From positions 22,683,001-22,747,000 of the forward strand of contig NC_056539.1 in assembly GCF_910596095.1 (NCBI RefSeq): 64,000 nt of DNA, given 5' to 3'. A program made the translations under genes and the position numbers. The DNA comes from Thunnus maccoyii (taxonomy: Eukaryota; Chordata; Actinopteri; Scombriformes; Scombridae). Position 1 is the first letter of the stretch, and each line of letters begins with the position of its first letter. Below are positions 59,937 through 64,000 of the stretch, in pieces. The notes under the pieces are model-generated. The model saw only the letters and a program-made list of their open reading frames with translations, made no database searches and was not told the DNA's origin.

Positions 59937-62900
59937 GTCAGTATTAAAAGCTGCAGATGGTTTAGTCGTCCTGGCTGGTTAATATTCAGGTACAGTTATA
60001 CTGTGTTTTTTAACTGGCTTATTGACTGGCTGGGGAATGACTACAAGAAAAACCCATCACGTTGCTTTGTTTTCAAGGTTTTGTTTTGATCCTGGATCAT
60101 AACATGTCCTCATAATGTTTTGCAGAAGTTAATTTTTCAACAATGACCCAGTTATAATTTAGCAAAAATAAATGCATTTTAGTACTTATTCAGGGCAGAG
60201 AGCCAAATGTGCCCGGTCAACAAGTTCAGTTGTGATGCACTGACTGGAATTATGGTAGTCCAAAGGTGACCAGAAATAAAGTATGGGATTATGGGATGCG
60301 AATGGGATTTCTGGCACAATTTAAGCTACTTTCAAGGTGCATGGAGAAAGAAAAGAGTCTGAAGAAGTCAAAACTCCAGCAACGCCTGTAGTATAAAGAG
60401 CAACTTAATTTAAAGGGGGGGCATTAGTATGATTTGTGCTGACCTTGTAGTACTTTCCTTTTGTCCCCTACTGTATCAGTATAATATTCTTTTAAGACAT
60501 AATCCACAGTTTGTAGCTATACATATTAAATGCATTTCAGCATATATTGCAGCTGGTAGATGAAAAAGGTCTCTCTCTGTTCTGAATAATGTTGTGTAAA
60601 ACTGCTGATGTGAGCTGTCATGTGCCAGCTGGTAGCTGCTGTGTCTTGTAGTCGCTGCAGATTGCAAAATGAAGCCACTTGTGCCAGCTGTGTTGCATGG
60701 AAACCCGGGAGAGAGGTTGACATTGTGCTGTTCAGATACATCTGCCAGATAACATAATCTTAACATTAAACACAAATCCATCAGTCCCGAGTCCAAATAA
60801 ACACAACTGGTTTACTGAGTGCTGTGTTGCACTGGACGTAAGTGTGAAATTCCCCCGGTGTGGAAGGCACCAGGCAGTGAGAGAATATAGACCATAGTAG
60901 CTGAGTAAATAAACTGTAGACAGCGGTTAATGTTTCATTAGCTTCTCTGTAAACAGTTTATTTGGTTTGACTCCCCATTCTGCTTGGACAGGTAAATAGG
61001 ATTGTACGCCAAATGCAGATGGTTCTCAGATAAAAACAGAAGTAAGTGTTTTTGGTGCTTTGGCAAACAGTATTCAACCATAAAACCCAAACAAGTTGCA
61101 AAGTAGTTGAATCTAGCGTCTCATTTCCAAGTCATTTGCTGATGAGATCTGCAGCAGCTGCATCATGTATACACTGTGGTTAAAGGTGCACTAGGCAGGT
61201 TTTGTACGTTAATATCCAGCTTACATTTCAGCCTTTATCATAACCTGAGGCTACGTGTAACACATCACCCATTAACTGAGATGCTGTATAATATATTTAA
61301 AATGTCATTTTCCAGGTACCAGAGCCAAAATTTATGTTGTTAAAGTACTAACTTAGTGAGACCAGCTGCAAACAAATAAATCATTTATATTACAATGATA
61401 TGAAAAGCAAAATGTTTTTGGTATTTTAACTTGAGACGTTACAATTCAATAAACAAATTGTAAATATTATGATCAATTTTATGATGACAGCGGTGGAAGT
61501 TTACCCTGCGAAGCAACTGGATTTGCAAGATCACACGAGAATCCATCTTGTCAGGCTTCAAGTTATGCACTTGTGTCCGAACCAGTGGTGGTTTGGATCA
61601 ATCATGTCTTAGGAGGATTCTTGTGTGATCTCGCTAATCCAACTGTCTCACAAGGTAAGACAGTGATAGCCAGATGGTTCATTCAATCATCTGCCGAGTA
61701 CTTTTTGAAAGTGCCTGCCCTTTTCCAAACAGTTTCCAGGGACGACTTCTCAGATGGTTCTGTGTAACTAACCATCTGGCGCCTCTGGTTAACTGGAAGT
61801 GACTGGAAATCAAAACAAAACTAAAATAAAAATGTAGTGTGACATCCAAATTGTTTCCTAAACAGAAGAGAGGGAGCGCTCCATCTGGAGAGACCCGGAT
61901 TAGTCCAGGTGTGTTGCATCGCTAATGTTCTTGATATAACGCATCACAACTGGGTCGCCTCTCTGCGCTTTAATTAGAGAGATTTTCCAAAGAATTCCAT
62001 ATCTTCACCGAAAATGGCCACAACTCTGCAAACTATTATTCTGATGAACTATTGTTTCAACGATCGTCAAAAATAGAGCAAAATGTAGTGAGTAAAAAAA
62101 ATGACACACACATGAAAAAACCAAACGAATGCTACAAAAATATGCTTACATTGGTGTGAAAAAGTAGAATCATGTTACAGAGGTTATAAAGCACCAGTAG
62201 TTTTTGTGCCTCTTCTTCCGTCACCTGCTAAATCCATATGACCAACATACACATGTGCCTTACTCTGTTGTGAAAATATGTAATTTTGTTTGCTAGACTG
62301 TGAACAGTGAGAACAATGAGAAGCTGAGCTGCTGTCGGCACATGGGTGGGCTGAACTGTTAAATGTATCAGCCCCACTTTCTGTACAGACCAGCGTTATC
62401 TGCAGAATCTGCAATCTAGAGATCAGGAAATAACAGCATTAATTGTTTTTGCAAAGCTTCTCACATGCTCCCCAAAAACCTGTCGGGGACAGAATCTGTG
62501 TTATTGACCTACATTCAGTAAGTTGTTCGACTGTTGTAAATACAAATGTTCAAAAGTAGAAATAAGGACGTTGTGTCAGGTTCTGTTTTTTTTTTTTTTT
62601 TTTTTTTTTTTCTGACAAGAACAGCAAGACACGTGGAGAAAGTGAAAGAGAGAGGAGAAGGCAAGGAGGAAGGAAGGGGTGGGGGAAGTTTAAAAAATGC
62701 AACCCGTGTCGCCATGACGACAAGGAAAACAACACGTGGCCCCCTCGGCCCCGCCCTCCTCCACCACACAGCCAGCTGCTGCTTTCCATTCATTCGACAA
62801 AACTGTGTGATGTTGTCAATTTCAACTCGTTTATCTATTATTTGTTCTTCAAAAACAAATTTTTCTGTGAATCACTTGACATCTTTTTGAAGGCAGAAAT

Positions 62901-64000
62901 TGATCTTGGAGCTTGAGTGGAGAATTTTGATGTGTTTAGGAGTTGCTCCACTTTTAGGAGTTGTTGTAACCCTTTTATAAAAACTTGTTTTTCTTGCACA
63001 CGCCACAAATTACACTTTTTAAAAAATACTTCTTTGCTCTAAAGTAGAAAGGGCTTCTGTTAACATTTGTTTTACAATGTTGTGTACTCAGCAGCTCAGA
63101 GTAAACAAAGAGAAATGCTTGAAGGATAAATGTGTTTACTTTAGTCTGCAGCAGTGGTAAAAAGCGTTTTCAGCCACGATTAGACTGATCGCACAGAGTC
63201 ATCTGCACAATAGGAACGTTTATCAGGCCGATCGTTCTGTGCAGACGTCCACATGTTCGTCTTATCAGGACTGAGGCAGGAAGCCCTGACTGAGCCGAGC
63301 TGTTGCTCCTGGTCACCGGCAGGTGGCGTGTAGAGCTTTATTTTACCCTCTGGCCAGGACTCCTGCATGTTTATAAAGCAGAAACTTCCAAATTGATGCA
63401 AACTGGACCACTGAGCTCTCAAATATGACATTATTTTGTTGCTAGTAAGGACTTTTCACAAAATAATTTATACTGGAAGTAAAATGTACTTAAACCTCCT
63501 TTTACTTTGTGCCATTTTTCTAACCTGTAGGGAGTAAAATGACATATTCCTCAACTGAGGTGCTGCATTGTGCTTTTTTCACATTCAGTAAGCAAGCATC
63601 ATCTACCAAAAGTTTTCCCTGGATTCACACACATCTCCAGCAGAATGCAAACTATGTAAAAGCATCCTTGGTAGTCATGCAGCTGTCTCCAGATCGTCAG
63701 ATGGTGGCACTGGAGAGCTAGGTCTCTCTCTCAGGGAACAAAGCAGTAAACAACTTTGTTTTTCTCAGATCAAACTTAATCTTTGTCCGTAGGATTTTGA
63801 AATTAATAAAGAAACGAAGCAGTGCTTGATTAGTTTGATTGCCAAGGAGTTTGGAAGACAAATTGATTCTGATTAGAACTGGCTTTGTTTGCAAATGTAA
63901 GTGCATTTGAAGTGTTCAGAGAAGGCAGCATGGATGCCATGATTCATTTGAGTGACAGTCTCTGCAGTTTTCTTTATGCAGAGACTTGTAGTTTTCCTTT
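59937..64000 (+). other. Intron 2 of the arrestin gene, continuing past the window
   Basis: Starts with the donor gtcagt. No second coding exon was found before 64000. Contains a possible partial TTAA-type repeat start at about 61181 (TTAAAGGTGCACTAGGCAGG), a poly-T run (62586-62611) and otherwise nothing recognised. Confidence 0.65.
62586..62611. repeat. Poly-T run (26 bases)
   Basis: Uninterrupted T run, possibly the minus-strand poly(A) tail of a retroposon; no element is recognisable beside it. Confidence 0.9.

Noticed and set aside
62515..62890. Open frames around the poly-T run
   Set aside because: Low-complexity Phe/Lys runs from a homopolymer tract and purine-rich DNA.

Overview
The window is nuclear DNA of a ray-finned (percomorph-like) fish. 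It holds intron-rich genes with GT-AG splice sites, AT-rich noncoding DNA, many CA/TG and TC microsatellites, and several dispersed repeats typical of spiny-rayed fish (TTAA-flanked MITEs, hAT-like elements, retroposon tails). Bacterial-type features (operons, CRISPR arrays, ribosome binding sites) are absent and not expected. The gene content (homer3, uba52 and an arrdc2-type alpha-arrestin) matches genes that lie near each other on human 19p13.11, which supports the gene calls.

Layout. 1-14359: noncoding, probably homer3 intron 1 and/or upstream DNA, rich in repeats (five or more repeat copies, a LINE endonuclease relic, a complete 598-bp TTAA MITE). 14360-42478 (+): eight coding exons of homer3, from the EVH1 domain to the C-terminal coiled coil; the tiny first coding exon is not securely located. 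One intron uses a GC donor. Its 3'UTR holds a perfect 21-bp hairpin. 42660-46849: intergenic. 46850-48956 (-): complete uba52 (ubiquitin fused to ribosomal protein L40, 128 aa, four coding exons plus a 5'UTR exon with a TOP-like start). 49017-51387: intergenic with retroposon remains. 51388-56026 (+): an eight-exon gene of about 445 aa with short GD...S/T...F repeats, best compared with the axonemal/sperm microtubule protein family SAXO5/TEX45 (tentative). 56896-57412 (+): two broken coding-like blocks of unknown origin. 58425-64000 (+): TATA promoter, 5'UTR exon and first coding exon of an alpha-arrestin (arrdc2-type); the rest of that gene lies beyond the window.

The genes do not form a pathway. 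homer3 encodes a postsynaptic/cytoplasmic scaffold, uba52 is housekeeping, the SAXO5-like gene is probably ciliary or testicular, and arrdc2 encodes an adaptor for ubiquitin ligases. I found no convincing new biological system. The most useful unusual points are the GC-AG intron and 3'UTR hairpin of homer3, a transposon abutting a homer3 splice acceptor, several tandem splice sites, a CAG repeat next to a splice donor, the broken coiled-coil-like blocks, and two TCTCGCGAGA palindromes upstream of the arrestin gene. Splice sites, frames and repeats were read by eye; no alignment or expression data were available.
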